Translations under genes and position numbers: made by a program
The notes under the pieces: model-generated
Told to the model about the DNA's origin: nothing
The model's database searches: none
What the model saw: only the letters and a program-made list of their open reading frames with translations
In this document: one piece after another, positions 17,150 through 26,230 of the stretch
Position numbering within the stretch: position 1 is the first letter of the stretch
How the letters are laid out: every line of letters begins with the position of its first letter
Origin: Haloarcula ordinaria
GTDB taxonomy: Archaea; Halobacteriota; Halobacteria; Halobacteriales; Haloarculaceae
Direction: 5' to 3'
Assembly: GCF_029338275.1 (NCBI RefSeq)
Contig: NZ_CP119789.1
Coordinates: 1,798,001-1,862,000, forward strand
DNA: 64,000 nt

Positions 17150-17857
17150 TCAGTCGTCTGCGGGCATCGTCGGGGCACTCGTCTCCCCGCGCGCCGAGAT
17201 GGTCGAGAGCCCGTACATGGCGATGAGGCCGAAGCCGACCTTCGTCACCACGTCTAAGTAGCTGATGACCAGCGATGCCGTCTCGACGTCCAGTAGTCCG
17301 ATACCGGCCATGCCCAGCAGCCAGACGACCGGATAGACGAGCCAGAGTACGACGACGAAGTTCCGGAGGGTCCGGTACAGACTCAACTCGATGTCGCTGA
17401 CTGCTGCCCGCGCGGCGTTCTCGATGGTCCCGTAGAGCAGGTAGACGACGCCGGCGAACAGGAGCGCACCGATGGCGAACAGGCCGTAACTCAGCAGCCC
17501 GGCGACCATCGCCCCGGCGAACCCGAAGACGATGGTCAGCGCCTGGAGCACGACGAGCTTCACGATGTCCCCGCGGTCGGCCCTCGCGAACAGCCCGAGG
17601 AAGAGGACGTTGATCGGCGTCGTCAGGAACCAGTCGGCGTAACGAGTCGCGTACACGGTGTGGGTGGCCGTCTGTAGTTCGCCCACACCGAGCACCAGTA
17701 GGGCGTACGCGACGATGGCGATGCCGGGAATCGCCACCAGCAGGAGGTAGTGCCGTCTGGTCGATTCGGGGACGAGCCGGTAGCCGTAGGCCAGGACGGC
17801 CGTCCCGAGTAGTTCGCCGAGCAGTCCCAGTGTGAACCAGGTCGTTATCGTTGCCAT
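17150..17857 (-). CDS. sop2: Sensory rhodopsin II (phoborhodopsin)
   Basis: Seven-helix retinal protein of 235 residues mediating blue-light avoidance. Helix C has RYADWFLTTP with counterion D75. Position 86 is Phe rather than a carboxylate donor, which indicates a sensor, not a proton pump. Helix G has SYLDVVTKVGFG with Schiff-base lysine K206, T205 and Y200, equivalent to the T204/Y199 pair known to transmit the signal in Natronomonas SRII. Helix F keeps LWLVYPVVWLLG. It begins 2 bp after the stop of its transducer gene, the conserved htrII-sopII order. Confidence 0.95.
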   Translation of the reverse strand: MATITTWFTLGLLGELLGTAVLAYGYRLVPESTRRHYLLLVAIPGIAIVAYALLVLGVGELQTATHTVYATRYADWFLTTPINVLFLGLFARADRGDIVKLVVLQALTIVFGFAGAMVAGLLSYGLFAIGALLFAGVVYLLYGTIENAARAAVSDIELSLYRTLRNFVVVLWLVYPVVWLLGMAGIGLLDVETASLVISYLDVVTKVGFGLIAMYGLSTISARGETSAPTMPADD

Positions 17858-17859
17858 TG

Positions 17860-20181
17860 TTAGTCGTCGGTCTCCGCAGTCGCCGTGGTCGCGTCGGCCC
17901 CGACACCCGCGTCGACCTGGAAGCGTTCGAGTAGCGATTCGAGGTCCGCTGCGCGCTGACCGAGCTCCTCGGCAGACTCCGAGACCTTGCTGATAGCGGA
18001 CGCCTGGTCGTCGGCCGCGCCGGCGACGGTGTCCGCCTCGGTGGCGGTTTGCTGGCTGATGTCCGCCAGCTCGTCGATGGTCCCCATGACCTCCTGTGCG
18101 GTCCGGGCCTGCTCCTCGGTGGCGTGGTCGATCTCCTGGATGCCCGTGTCGACCTCTTCGGTGTACTCGACGATGGTCTCCAGCGCGTCGACGGCCTCCT
18201 CGACGGTGCCGACCCCTTCGGTGATGCGCTGGCTGGTCGACTCCATCGTCTCGACGGTGTCGCCGGCCTGGGATTGGATACGCTCGATGCGCGCCTCGAT
18301 GTCGCCGGCGGCCTCCTTGGTCTCCTCCGCCAGGCTCTTTATCTCGTCGGCGACGACGGCGAAGCCGTCACCGTCGCCGTCCGCGTGGGCAGCTTCGATG
18401 GAGGCGTTCAGCGCGAGCATGTTCGTCTGCTCGACGATGGAGGTGATGACGCTCACGATGTCGCCGATCTCGTCCAAGTCGTCGTCCAGCGCGTTGATCT
18501 CCGCGACCGTCTCCTTGGTCACGTCGTCGATTGCGCTCATCTCCTCGATGGCCGCCTGTGCGGCTTCGCGGCCGTCCTCGCCGACGCTCGCGGCGGACTC
18601 GGAGGTGTCTGCGACCTGCTGGGCGGAGGAGGCGACCTCCTCTGCCGTCGCCGAGAGGTTCTCCATCTCGGAGGCCGCCGAGTCGAGGTTCTCGTTTTGT
18701 GCCGTGGCGTCCTCGAATATCTCCTGGATGGACGCCGAGACCTGCTGGCTCGCTTCGTCGACCCGCTGTGCGTTGGAGTCGACGCGCTCGCTCGACTGGA
18801 GGACGTTCGCGGCGAACGACTGCATCGTCGCGATGGTCTCCTCCAGCGCCGCCAGTGTGGTGTTGATCTCTTTCCCGACGTCCGCCATCGGGTCGCTCAT
18901 GCTCTCAGCGTCGACCCGCGCGGTCAGGTCGCCGTCGGCGGCCGAGTCCAGCGCGTCGCTGTACTCCTCGGCTTTCAGTTCGAGATGGCCGCTGAGCGCC
19001 TCCATCTCGTTGCGCTCTTCTTCGACCTCGGCGCGCGCCGCTTCGGCCTCTTCGCGGGCCTCCATGGCCTCCTCGCGGGCGGACTCCGCCTCAGATATCT
19101 GCTCTCTAAGGTTCGTCCGCATGTTGTCGAACGCTCCGTACAGCGCCCCGAACTCGTCGGTCCGGGACGTCTCGAGGTCGACGTCGAGGTCACCGTCGGC
19201 CATCGCCTCTGCCTTCGTCGAGAGTCGGCGGAGCGACGCGATGGTGTTGCCACCGATGGTGACGCCGACGAGCCCCAGGTTGACGACCGCGAGCAGGATG
19301 AGCCCCACGAGGTCGGAGTTGATCTGCGAACTCAGGGCGTACGCCTCCTCGGGCGTAGAGTGGGTCATGACGACCCAGTCGTGCCCGTCGAGTCGTGACA
19401 GTCCCATCACCATCGACCTCGTCTCGACGAACGTGCTGTTGCCCGCTTCGAGCGAGCCCAGCGGGTCCCCGTCGAGCCTCGAGACGGGTGCGACCGTCCC
19501 GACCGCCGAAGTGTTGTGGTGGAAGACGAACCGGCCGTCCGTGCCGACGACGAGCGTCCGTGATCCGGTGCGCTGTGCGGATAGCTCGCTGGCCTTCGCC
19601 TCGAGGTCGGTCATGAACACGAGCATCCTGTCGTCGGTGTCCCGAACCGGGGACACCACCGCGATGATGGGGTGGTCGACGACCGATACCGAGAACGGCT
19701 CGGTCACGTGCGTGTCGTCCGGCCCCTCGAACGACGGCCGGGTCGTCGCGAACGGCGCACCCTGCTCGGCGGCGTTGACCCCGACGAACTGCTGGTCCGA
19801 GCTCGCGAGTATCTCCCCGGTCTCGGTGTTCACGTAGTGGACCGCGACGACGTCGGGCGGTACCTCGTCGTTCGTGACCATCCCCTCCAGTCTGTCCTGT
19901 ATCTCGGTGGTCGACCCCGTTGCGAACACCGATCGACTCGACGTCGTGCGGACCTCTCGCTGCGTCGTCGTCAGCCAGGCGTCCAGCTGGTCGGCCTGGG
20001 TGTCCGACAGGGCCGTCAGCTCCTCCGAGACGTCCTCCTCCAGTGTGGCGGAGGCCTGGACACTGATGAGGACGCCGAAGGCGACGATGACGACGATAGC
20101 GAACGAGAGAGCGACTCCGAGCCGGGCGGCGTAACTGTCGCCGACGAGACTCGGCAGCGGTGACGCGCTATCTGATGGCAT
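17860..20181 (-). CDS. htr2: Sensory rhodopsin II transducer HtrII
   Basis: Methyl-accepting transducer of 773 residues that relays the photoreceptor signal to CheA. TM1 is at about 20-43 and TM2 at about 290-312. The roughly 245-residue extracellular loop has a double-CACHE look (DQLDAWLTTTQREVR, PIIAVVSPVRD, VGTDGRFVFHHN). HAMP domains lie at about 312-365 and 410-460, with a coiled-coil signalling domain to about 745 whose tip contains NASIEAAHADGDGDGFAVVA. The large outer domain resembles Halobacterium and Haloarcula HtrII, where it also senses a ligand such as serine, rather than the short Natronomonas form. Confidence 0.94.
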   Translation of the reverse strand: MPSDSASPLPSLVGDSYAARLGVALSFAIVVIVAFGVLISVQASATLEEDVSEELTALSDTQADQLDAWLTTTQREVRTTSSRSVFATGSTTEIQDRLEGMVTNDEVPPDVVAVHYVNTETGEILASSDQQFVGVNAAEQGAPFATTRPSFEGPDDTHVTEPFSVSVVDHPIIAVVSPVRDTDDRMLVFMTDLEAKASELSAQRTGSRTLVVGTDGRFVFHHNTSAVGTVAPVSRLDGDPLGSLEAGNSTFVETRSMVMGLSRLDGHDWVVMTHSTPEEAYALSSQINSDLVGLILLAVVNLGLVGVTIGGNTIASLRRLSTKAEAMADGDLDVDLETSRTDEFGALYGAFDNMRTNLREQISEAESAREEAMEAREEAEAARAEVEEERNEMEALSGHLELKAEEYSDALDSAADGDLTARVDAESMSDPMADVGKEINTTLAALEETIATMQSFAANVLQSSERVDSNAQRVDEASQQVSASIQEIFEDATAQNENLDSAASEMENLSATAEEVASSAQQVADTSESAASVGEDGREAAQAAIEEMSAIDDVTKETVAEINALDDDLDEIGDIVSVITSIVEQTNMLALNASIEAAHADGDGDGFAVVADEIKSLAEETKEAAGDIEARIERIQSQAGDTVETMESTSQRITEGVGTVEEAVDALETIVEYTEEVDTGIQEIDHATEEQARTAQEVMGTIDELADISQQTATEADTVAGAADDQASAISKVSESAEELGQRAADLESLLERFQVDAGVGADATTATAETDD

Positions 20182-20362
20182 CGCCCTGTGGTACGAAAAA
20201 AACTGTCTAAAGCGTTGGTCCCCGATTCTCAGTCATGATATGACGAAGCGGGACCGCCCGGTCCGTCCCGGCGTTCGTGCCAGTGCTCGCAGCGGTGCGC
20301 TCGACGAGCGAAGTACCAAAACAGTGATACTGGACGGCGTCTAGAGTAGCAGGTCACGGAGT

Positions 20363-21787
20363 ATGTCGTCCGACGAGCCTGGCCCGGCAGACCCGCGCGA
20401 GCTGGTCGCCGACGTCCTCACGGCACCCGAGACGGGGCGCACGAAGCTCCCGGCGCTCCTCGGGCTGCTCGACGTCGGTGACCGACAGGTCCGGCTCGGT
20501 GCAGTGACGGGCCTCTGTGTCGTCGCCGACAGCCACCCGGGCACGGCGGACTATCTCGCTCGCCGGCTCCTCGACAGAACCGACGCCGACCAGAGTCTGG
20601 AGGTCAGCCTGGCGCTCGGCTATCTCGCGGCCCGGTTCCCGGACGCGGTCGACGCCGAACTCGACGCCTACAACGCGCTTTCCGACGCCGAACGCGACCT
20701 GGACGACCTGACGGCCGACCTCGGGAGCGCGACGCTCCACGAATCCTCGCTCGGTCTCGAGGTGGGGCGGACGATGGCGCTCGGTGACGCGTCCGGCCCC
20801 AGCCGGACCGACCGACACCCGGAGGTGGAGTTAGATGACGAGGCCGAAGCCGAAGACGAGGAACGCGAGGACGACGACGGCGGCGGGACGATACGCGGCC
20901 GACCGACCGGTGGCCCGCTCGCCGGCGAGGCCGACTGGCTGTCTATCGTCGAGTACGAGAGCCCGTTCGACCGGCTCTCCGTGCTGGCGCCGCGCGACCG
21001 GCGGCGCTACTGCGACGTCTACCGGACGCTCGGGACGGTCGACGGGAGCGACGTCGCCGTCGGGATTCGCCTGCTCGACACACCCGACCCCGACGGCGAT
21101 GCTTTCCGGTCGGCCGTCGCGGAGCGGCTCGACGACTGGGCCGCCGTCGCCACGCTCGACAACGTGGTTTCGCTGTACGACTGGGGCCACGAACCGTATC
21201 TCTGGGCCACGACGGAATACACCGACGAGACCCTCGCCGACCGCGGCCGGTTCGCGCCGGCGGACGCCGCCTGGCACGCCGAGCGGCTGGCCCATGCCGT
21301 CTCGGCGCTCCACGAACGGGGCGTGGTCCACGCCGGTATCGACCCGGAGAACGTGGCCTACTACGGGAACGTCCTCGAGGCAGACGAGCGGCAACCGCCG
21401 CTGCTCGACAACGTCGGGTCGATTCAGGCCTACCGTCAGTTCACCGACCCGTCGACCTATCTGGATCCGCGATACGCCGCTCCCGAGTACTACGACCGCC
21501 GCTTTGGCCGCATCGACCACGCGACCGACCTCTATCACCTCGGTGCGGTCTGTTACCGGCTGTTCACCGGCGAACCGCCCTACGCCGGCGAGTTCGACAC
21601 CGTCCGCGAGCGGGTGATACAGGACCGCCCACCGATGCCGAGCGAGGTGGCCGACGTGCCGACGGGGGTCGACGCACTCGTTGGCAAAGCGATGGGAAAA
21701 CGGAAACTCGCCCGCTACGAGTCGGTAACTCATCTAACGCAAGAGATACGTAGGCTGAAAGAGAGTATCGAGGACGATGCAGGGTAA
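20363..21787 (+). CDS. Pseudokinase: protein kinase-like domain lacking catalytic residues
   Basis: 474 residues. Residues 1-140 are helical, HEAT-like. A very acidic linker spans about 154-175. A kinase fold follows from about 195. The kinase core is recognisable by APEYYD (373-378), DLYHLGAVCYRLFTGEPPY (389-407) and the C-lobe. Key residues are missing: the VAIK lysine is VAVG (234), HRDLKPEN is HAGIDPEN (323-330, catalytic Asp to Gly), and DFG is DNV (349). It should therefore be catalytically dead and act as a scaffold or sensor. The stop overlaps the ATG of a multi-span membrane protein by 11 bp. Confidence 0.85.
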   Translation: MSSDEPGPADPRELVADVLTAPETGRTKLPALLGLLDVGDRQVRLGAVTGLCVVADSHPGTADYLARRLLDRTDADQSLEVSLALGYLAARFPDAVDAELDAYNALSDAERDLDDLTADLGSATLHESSLGLEVGRTMALGDASGPSRTDRHPEVELDDEAEAEDEEREDDDGGGTIRGRPTGGPLAGEADWLSIVEYESPFDRLSVLAPRDRRRYCDVYRTLGTVDGSDVAVGIRLLDTPDPDGDAFRSAVAERLDDWAAVATLDNVVSLYDWGHEPYLWATTEYTDETLADRGRFAPADAAWHAERLAHAVSALHERGVVHAGIDPENVAYYGNVLEADERQPPLLDNVGSIQAYRQFTDPSTYLDPRYAAPEYYDRRFGRIDHATDLYHLGAVCYRLFTGEPPYAGEFDTVRERVIQDRPPMPSEVADVPTGVDALVGKAMGKRKLARYESVTHLTQEIRRLKESIEDDAG

Positions 21788-22502
21788 TGTGGACGTCGAG
21801 CTCCAGTTCGTGGCGGGGGACCCAAACCTCACGTTCATCTTCTTCATCGCGCTGACGCTGCTCGCGACCTTAGGGCTCCGCTTCGGGTTCTACGCGTTCC
21901 GGAACCGACAGGCCAGCGACCTGGTCTCGGAACACCGGCTCTGGGATTTCCTCGGCGTGGTCGGCCTGCTCTCGGTGGTGTTCGCCGTGCTCGGCCTGCT
22001 CGAAATCGTCACCACCCTCACCTTCCCGTTCAAGCAGGCGCTCGTCCTCGCCCAGGTGCTTCTGCTCGCGGTGACGATGCGGGTCCTCTACCGCAGTGTC
22101 GTCCCGACGACCGGCGAGCCACACCGGTTCACCCGTCCACTGACGCGGGCGGCGTCGCTCGCCGTCCTCACTGTCTTCGTCGGGATGCTCCTCGTCGGTC
22201 GCCACCCGCTTCTGGTCGGCACGCTCGGTGTGAGCGCCCTCGCGTTCGCTGCCGCCGGGTTCTCCTTTGGCCGGCGCGGTGCCGCCGCCACCCGCGTCCA
22301 GGGGACGGTCGTGGACACGCTCCTCCGGCACCTCCTGCCGGTGCTGCTGTTCGCCGCGCTCGTCCCGGCCGTCGACCTCGCGACGCTGGTGGGGCTCGAC
22401 CGCGCCATCGTCCTGCACGTCCAGGTCGTCTTCGTCATCATGACCGCGACGACGCTGATGACCGCGACCATCAAGCTCCGGCAGAACCTCGCGAGCCTCT
22501 GA
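21777..22502 (+). CDS. Multi-span membrane protein coupled to the pseudokinase
   Basis: 241 residues with about six or seven hydrophobic helices, for example FIFFIALTLLATLGLRFGF, WDFLGVVGLLSVVFAVLGLL, ASLAVLTVFVGMLLVG and HVQVVFVIMTATTLMTATI. Connecting loops are short and the N-terminus is probably outside. No catalytic or binding motif is recognised. The 11-bp overlap with the pseudokinase gene implies coordinated synthesis and perhaps a complex in which the pseudokinase sits on the cytoplasmic side. Confidence 0.75.
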   Translation: MQGNVDVELQFVAGDPNLTFIFFIALTLLATLGLRFGFYAFRNRQASDLVSEHRLWDFLGVVGLLSVVFAVLGLLEIVTTLTFPFKQALVLAQVLLLAVTMRVLYRSVVPTTGEPHRFTRPLTRAASLAVLTVFVGMLLVGRHPLLVGTLGVSALAFAAAGFSFGRRGAAATRVQGTVVDTLLRHLLPVLLFAALVPAVDLATLVGLDRAIVLHVQVVFVIMTATTLMTATIKLRQNLASL

Positions 22503-22564
22503 GGTCCAGGGTAGCGACCCGCGGCGGCTGAGCATTTATCAGGCGTCCGACCCTTACGTCGCGT

Positions 22565-23275
22565 ATGTCTGTCGAATTCGACTTCGACGGTGAAGTAGCG
22601 CTCGTGACCGGCGTCGGCGGCGCACTGGGGAGTGCGGCGGCCGGGGCGTTTCTCGAGGCCGGCGCGACGGTCTGTGGCGCCGACGTGGTCGAACCGGAGA
22701 GCGAGGACTTCCTGCTCGACGACCCCACGCGAATCGACTTCTACCAGGGCGACTTCACCGACGAGGCCGACGTCGAACGCGTCCTCGAGGAGGTCGTCGC
22801 GGAACACGGCCGTCTCGACTACCTGCTGAACATCGCCGGCACCTGGCGCGGCGGTGACCCGATTCACGAGACCGACGTCGACACGTTCGACTTCCTCTTC
22901 GACGTCAACCTCAAGACGATGTTCCTGGCGTCGAAACACGCGCTGCCACACCTCCGCGAGACGGAGGGTGCAATCGTCTCCGTCTCGGCTCGCTCGTCGC
23001 TGGAGGGCGGAGCGGGCGACGGCATCTACCGGGCGACGAAGGCCGGCGTCCGCCTGCTCACCGAGACCATCGCCGAGGAGAACCTCGGGACCGTGCGAGC
23101 GAATGCGGTGATGCCGAGCGTCATCGACACGCCGATGAACCGCGAGATGATGCCCGACTCGGACCACTCGAAGTGGGTCGACCCGGCCGACATCGGCGCG
23201 ACGATGCTGCTGCTGTGTTCCGACGCCTCGTCGGTCACCAGTGGGGCGGCAGTGCCGGTGTACGGCGAGGCCTGA
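22565..23275 (+). CDS. Short-chain dehydrogenase/reductase
   Basis: 236-residue Rossmann oxidoreductase. The cofactor loop is TGVGGALGSAAAG near 15-27, then LNIAGTW (the NNAG-equivalent), a catalytic Ser in VSVSARSS near 141-148, and YRATKAGV (YxxxK) near 157-164, followed by the substrate loop MPSVIDTPMNREMMP. A glycine-poor first loop and an acidic residue (D) after strand 2 suggest NAD(H) preference. Family: classical SDR such as 3-oxoacyl-ACP reductase; the substrate cannot be inferred. Confidence 0.9.
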   Translation: MSVEFDFDGEVALVTGVGGALGSAAAGAFLEAGATVCGADVVEPESEDFLLDDPTRIDFYQGDFTDEADVERVLEEVVAEHGRLDYLLNIAGTWRGGDPIHETDVDTFDFLFDVNLKTMFLASKHALPHLRETEGAIVSVSARSSLEGGAGDGIYRATKAGVRLLTETIAEENLGTVRANAVMPSVIDTPMNREMMPDSDHSKWVDPADIGATMLLLCSDASSVTSGAAVPVYGEA

Positions 23276-23377
23276 GTCGTCGCTTCGCGGCCAGTTCGTG
23301 TGGCGCTGGTCCCGGCGCGTCTCGCCGGGAAATCGACGTGGTTTTATTCCGATGTGAGAGACTCGGCGGGCAAGAGC

Positions 23378-24721
23378 ATGTCAGACCGAGAGACGTGGGC
23401 GACGCGACTCGGGTTCGTCGTCGCTGCCATCGGGAGCGCAGTCGGTCTCGGGAACCTCTGGCAGTTCCCCTTCAAGACCGCGACCAACGGCGGGGCGGCT
23501 TTCGTCGTGTTCTACCTGGCGGCCGTCGTCGTCGTCGGGTTCCCGGCGATGCTGGCGGAGTTCGTCGTCGGGCGCCGGACCAACGTCAACGCCGTCGACG
23601 CGTTCGGCGAACTCGGCCACCGTCAGTGGCGGGTCGTCGGCGGCCTCGCGGTCTTCACCGGGTTCTGGATCCTATCGTACTACAACGTCGTCGGCGGGTG
23701 GGTCATCCGCTACATCGTCGGGAGCGCGACGGGTGCGTACTTCGCCGACCCCGCCGCGTACTTCGGGGCCGTCTCCGCCGGCCCCGAGGCCGTTCTGGCC
23801 CAGGCGGTCTTCCTCGCTATCGTCGTCGGCATCGTGGCGCTGGGCATCGAGGACGGCATCGAGAAGGCGACGAAGGTGATGGTCCCCAGCATCGTCGTGC
23901 TGATGGTGGCCCTGGCCGCCTGGGTCGCCACGCTGCCGGGGGCCGCCGAGGGGTACGCCTTCTTCCTCTCGCCGGACATCGACGCCATGGTCGCGAACGC
24001 CGGGACCATCATCCCCTTCGCCGTCGGACAGGCCTTCTTCACGCTCTCGCTGGGGATGGCCATCATGATAACCTACTCCTCGTACGTCGGCAGCGACGAC
24101 AACCTCGTCCTCGACGGCGGCGTGGTCGTCGTCACGAACACGCTCATCGGCGTGCTCGCCGGCCTCGTCGTCTTCCCCATCCTCCTGACCATCGGCGCCG
24201 AGATAACCACCGAAAGCGGCGGCGCGGGGGCGCTGTTCGTCGCGACGGCGGCCGGCTTCAGCTCGGTCCCCTTCGGTCGCGTGTTCGGCGTCGTCTTCTT
24301 CGGCGTCGTCCTCATCGCCGCGCTCTCCTCGGCAATCAGCCTGCTCGAAGTGTCTGTCGCCTACGCCAACGACAACTACGGCCTCTCGAGACCTGTCCTC
24401 GCGGCCATCGTCGGCGTCGGCCTGTTCCTGCTCGGCCTGCCCTCGGCGTGGGACACCGGGTGGCTGACCTGGTTCGACCGGTTCGCCTATCAGGTGTTCC
24501 TGCCCGTGTCGGTGCTCGCACTGGTCGCCTTCGTCGGCTGGGTCATCGGCGCCGACGCCATCGACGAGCTCCGGCAGGGGACCGGCGGTCTCGGCGCCGT
24601 GGGGCCGCTGTGGCTCTGGACGCTCCGCCTGATCGTCATCGTCGCCATCCTCGGCACGCTCGCACTGGGGCTCAACGAGATGTTCCTCGTCGAGGGGGCC
24701 GACTTCTTCCAGCCGTTCTGA
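23378..24721 (+). CDS. Sodium-dependent transporter, SNF/NSS family (1)
   Basis: Neurotransmitter:sodium symporter-type carrier of 447 residues, probably importing amino acids with Na+. Residues from MSDRETWATRL lead into the TM1 signature AIGSAVGLGNLWQFPFKTATN, whose unwound middle binds Na+ and substrate. About 11-12 helices follow. ATG 23378 is chosen over the upstream frame to 23300 because the family starts about 10 residues before TM1. A paralogue follows after 54 bp in the same direction. Confidence 0.93.
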   Translation: MSDRETWATRLGFVVAAIGSAVGLGNLWQFPFKTATNGGAAFVVFYLAAVVVVGFPAMLAEFVVGRRTNVNAVDAFGELGHRQWRVVGGLAVFTGFWILSYYNVVGGWVIRYIVGSATGAYFADPAAYFGAVSAGPEAVLAQAVFLAIVVGIVALGIEDGIEKATKVMVPSIVVLMVALAAWVATLPGAAEGYAFFLSPDIDAMVANAGTIIPFAVGQAFFTLSLGMAIMITYSSYVGSDDNLVLDGGVVVVTNTLIGVLAGLVVFPILLTIGAEITTESGGAGALFVATAAGFSSVPFGRVFGVVFFGVVLIAALSSAISLLEVSVAYANDNYGLSRPVLAAIVGVGLFLLGLPSAWDTGWLTWFDRFAYQVFLPVSVLALVAFVGWVIGADAIDELRQGTGGLGAVGPLWLWTLRLIVIVAILGTLALGLNEMFLVEGADFFQPF

Positions 24722-24775
24722 CTGTTCTGCCCCGCTCTCGACACGTTTTTATCGGGCTACGAGGACCCTGAGACG

Positions 24776-26176
24776 ATGACGAGAGCCACCTGGCGGACCC
24801 GACTCGGGTTCGTGCTCGCCGCCGTTGGCAGCGCCGTCGGCCTCGGGAACATCTGGCGGTTCCCGTGGCTGACCGCCACCAACGGCGGGGCGGCCTTCCT
24901 CCTGTTGTACGTCCTCGTAATCGTGCTCGTCGGCGTCCCCGGACTGCTCGGCGAGATGGTCATCGGCCGGCGCTCTCGCCGGAACCCGGTCGGCGCGTTC
25001 GGCGCGCTCGGCGGTCCGCGCTGGCGCGCCCTCGGTGGTATCGCACTGGTCGCGTCCGTGGTCATCTTCTCCTTTTATTCGGTCGTCGGCGGCTGGATTC
25101 TCCGCTACACGGTCGCCAGCGCGACCGGTGCGTACTTCGGGGCGCCACAGTCGTTCTTCGCCGCCATCGACTTCGGCCTCGGTGCGGCCGGCTACCACGT
25201 CCTGTTCCTTTTGGCGACGGTGGCCGTCGTCTACGCGGGCGTCGACCGCGGCATCGAACTGGCGACGATGGTGATGGTCCCCGGTATCGTCGCCCTCTTC
25301 GGCGCGCTGGCCCTGTGGGCCGCGACGCTACCCGGGAGCGCCGGTGGCTACGCGTTCTTCCTCTCGCTGGATGTCGCGTACCTCCGGGCCAACTTCCTCG
25401 ACGTCCTCGTCGCGGCGGCGGGCCAGGCGCTCTTTACCCTCTCGGTCGGGGCCGGTGCGATGCTCACCTACGCCTCCTATATCGACGAGGACCGCTCGCT
25501 GGCGGCCGACGGCACCGTCATCGCGGTGCTGAACACGGGCATCGGCGTCCTCGCCGGCCTGGTCATCTTCCCGCTGCTGTTCTCGCTGGGCGTCTCGCCC
25601 GGCGAGGGCGGCCCGGGCGCGCTGTTCGTCAGCCTCGCCGGCGCGTTCGCCGACCTGCCGTACAGCCGGCTGGTCGGCGTCGTCTTCTTCGGCGTCGTCC
25701 TGCTGGCGGCGCTGTCCTCGGCCATCAGCATCCTTGAGGTGCTCGTGGCCTACCTCGTCGACGAACACGACGTCACCCGCCCGCAGGCCACCCTCGGCGT
25801 CGGCGGGCTGCTCCTCGTCACGGGGAGCGCCGCCGCGCTGTCGCCGTCGCTGTTCTCCCTGCTCGCGGACACCATCGCCAACCTCGCACTGACAGCCGGC
25901 CTCCTCGGCTTCCTGCTGTTCGACGGGTGGGTGCTCGGCCGCGCAGCGCTCGACGAGTACTCGAAGGGCGCCGGCCCCCTCGCCCGGATGGCAGGGTTGC
26001 CGTGGTACTACGCGGTCGCCGTCGTCCTCCCGCTCTTTCTCGCGTTCACGCTCGTCTCCGGACTCGGGAGTGTCGTCGGTGTCTCACTCGGCGCCACACA
26101 GGCGGCGGCCATCGCCGTCGTCGGCGTGGTCGGCGTCATCGCCGTCCTCCGGAGTCGCGCCGAGCCCACGGCCTGA
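24776..26176 (+). CDS. Sodium-dependent transporter, SNF/NSS family (2)
   Basis: 466 residues, same family and layout as the gene before it: MTRATWRTRLGFVLAAVGSA, then VGLGNIWRFPWLTATNGGAAF. Both share VGRRS/VIGRRS loops and the SSAISxLEVxVAY segment, which points to a local duplication. TM1 has WRFPW, the form usual in bacterial LeuT relatives, whereas the first copy has WQFPF, so substrates may differ. Confidence 0.93.
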   Translation: MTRATWRTRLGFVLAAVGSAVGLGNIWRFPWLTATNGGAAFLLLYVLVIVLVGVPGLLGEMVIGRRSRRNPVGAFGALGGPRWRALGGIALVASVVIFSFYSVVGGWILRYTVASATGAYFGAPQSFFAAIDFGLGAAGYHVLFLLATVAVVYAGVDRGIELATMVMVPGIVALFGALALWAATLPGSAGGYAFFLSLDVAYLRANFLDVLVAAAGQALFTLSVGAGAMLTYASYIDEDRSLAADGTVIAVLNTGIGVLAGLVIFPLLFSLGVSPGEGGPGALFVSLAGAFADLPYSRLVGVVFFGVVLLAALSSAISILEVLVAYLVDEHDVTRPQATLGVGGLLLVTGSAAALSPSLFSLLADTIANLALTAGLLGFLLFDGWVLGRAALDEYSKGAGPLARMAGLPWYYAVAVVLPLFLAFTLVSGLGSVVGVSLGATQAAAIAVVGVVGVIAVLRSRAEPTA

Positions 26177-26230
26177 CGTCGTCGGGCTGGATGGAAACCG
26201 GGAAAGCCGTTCGGCCCTTCCTCGCGGACG

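Noticed and set aside
18049..19837. Long plus-strand ORFs opposite the HtrII gene (up to 616 codons)
   Set aside because: They are shadows produced by GC-rich codon bias; the minus-strand reading has clear HAMP and MCP domains.
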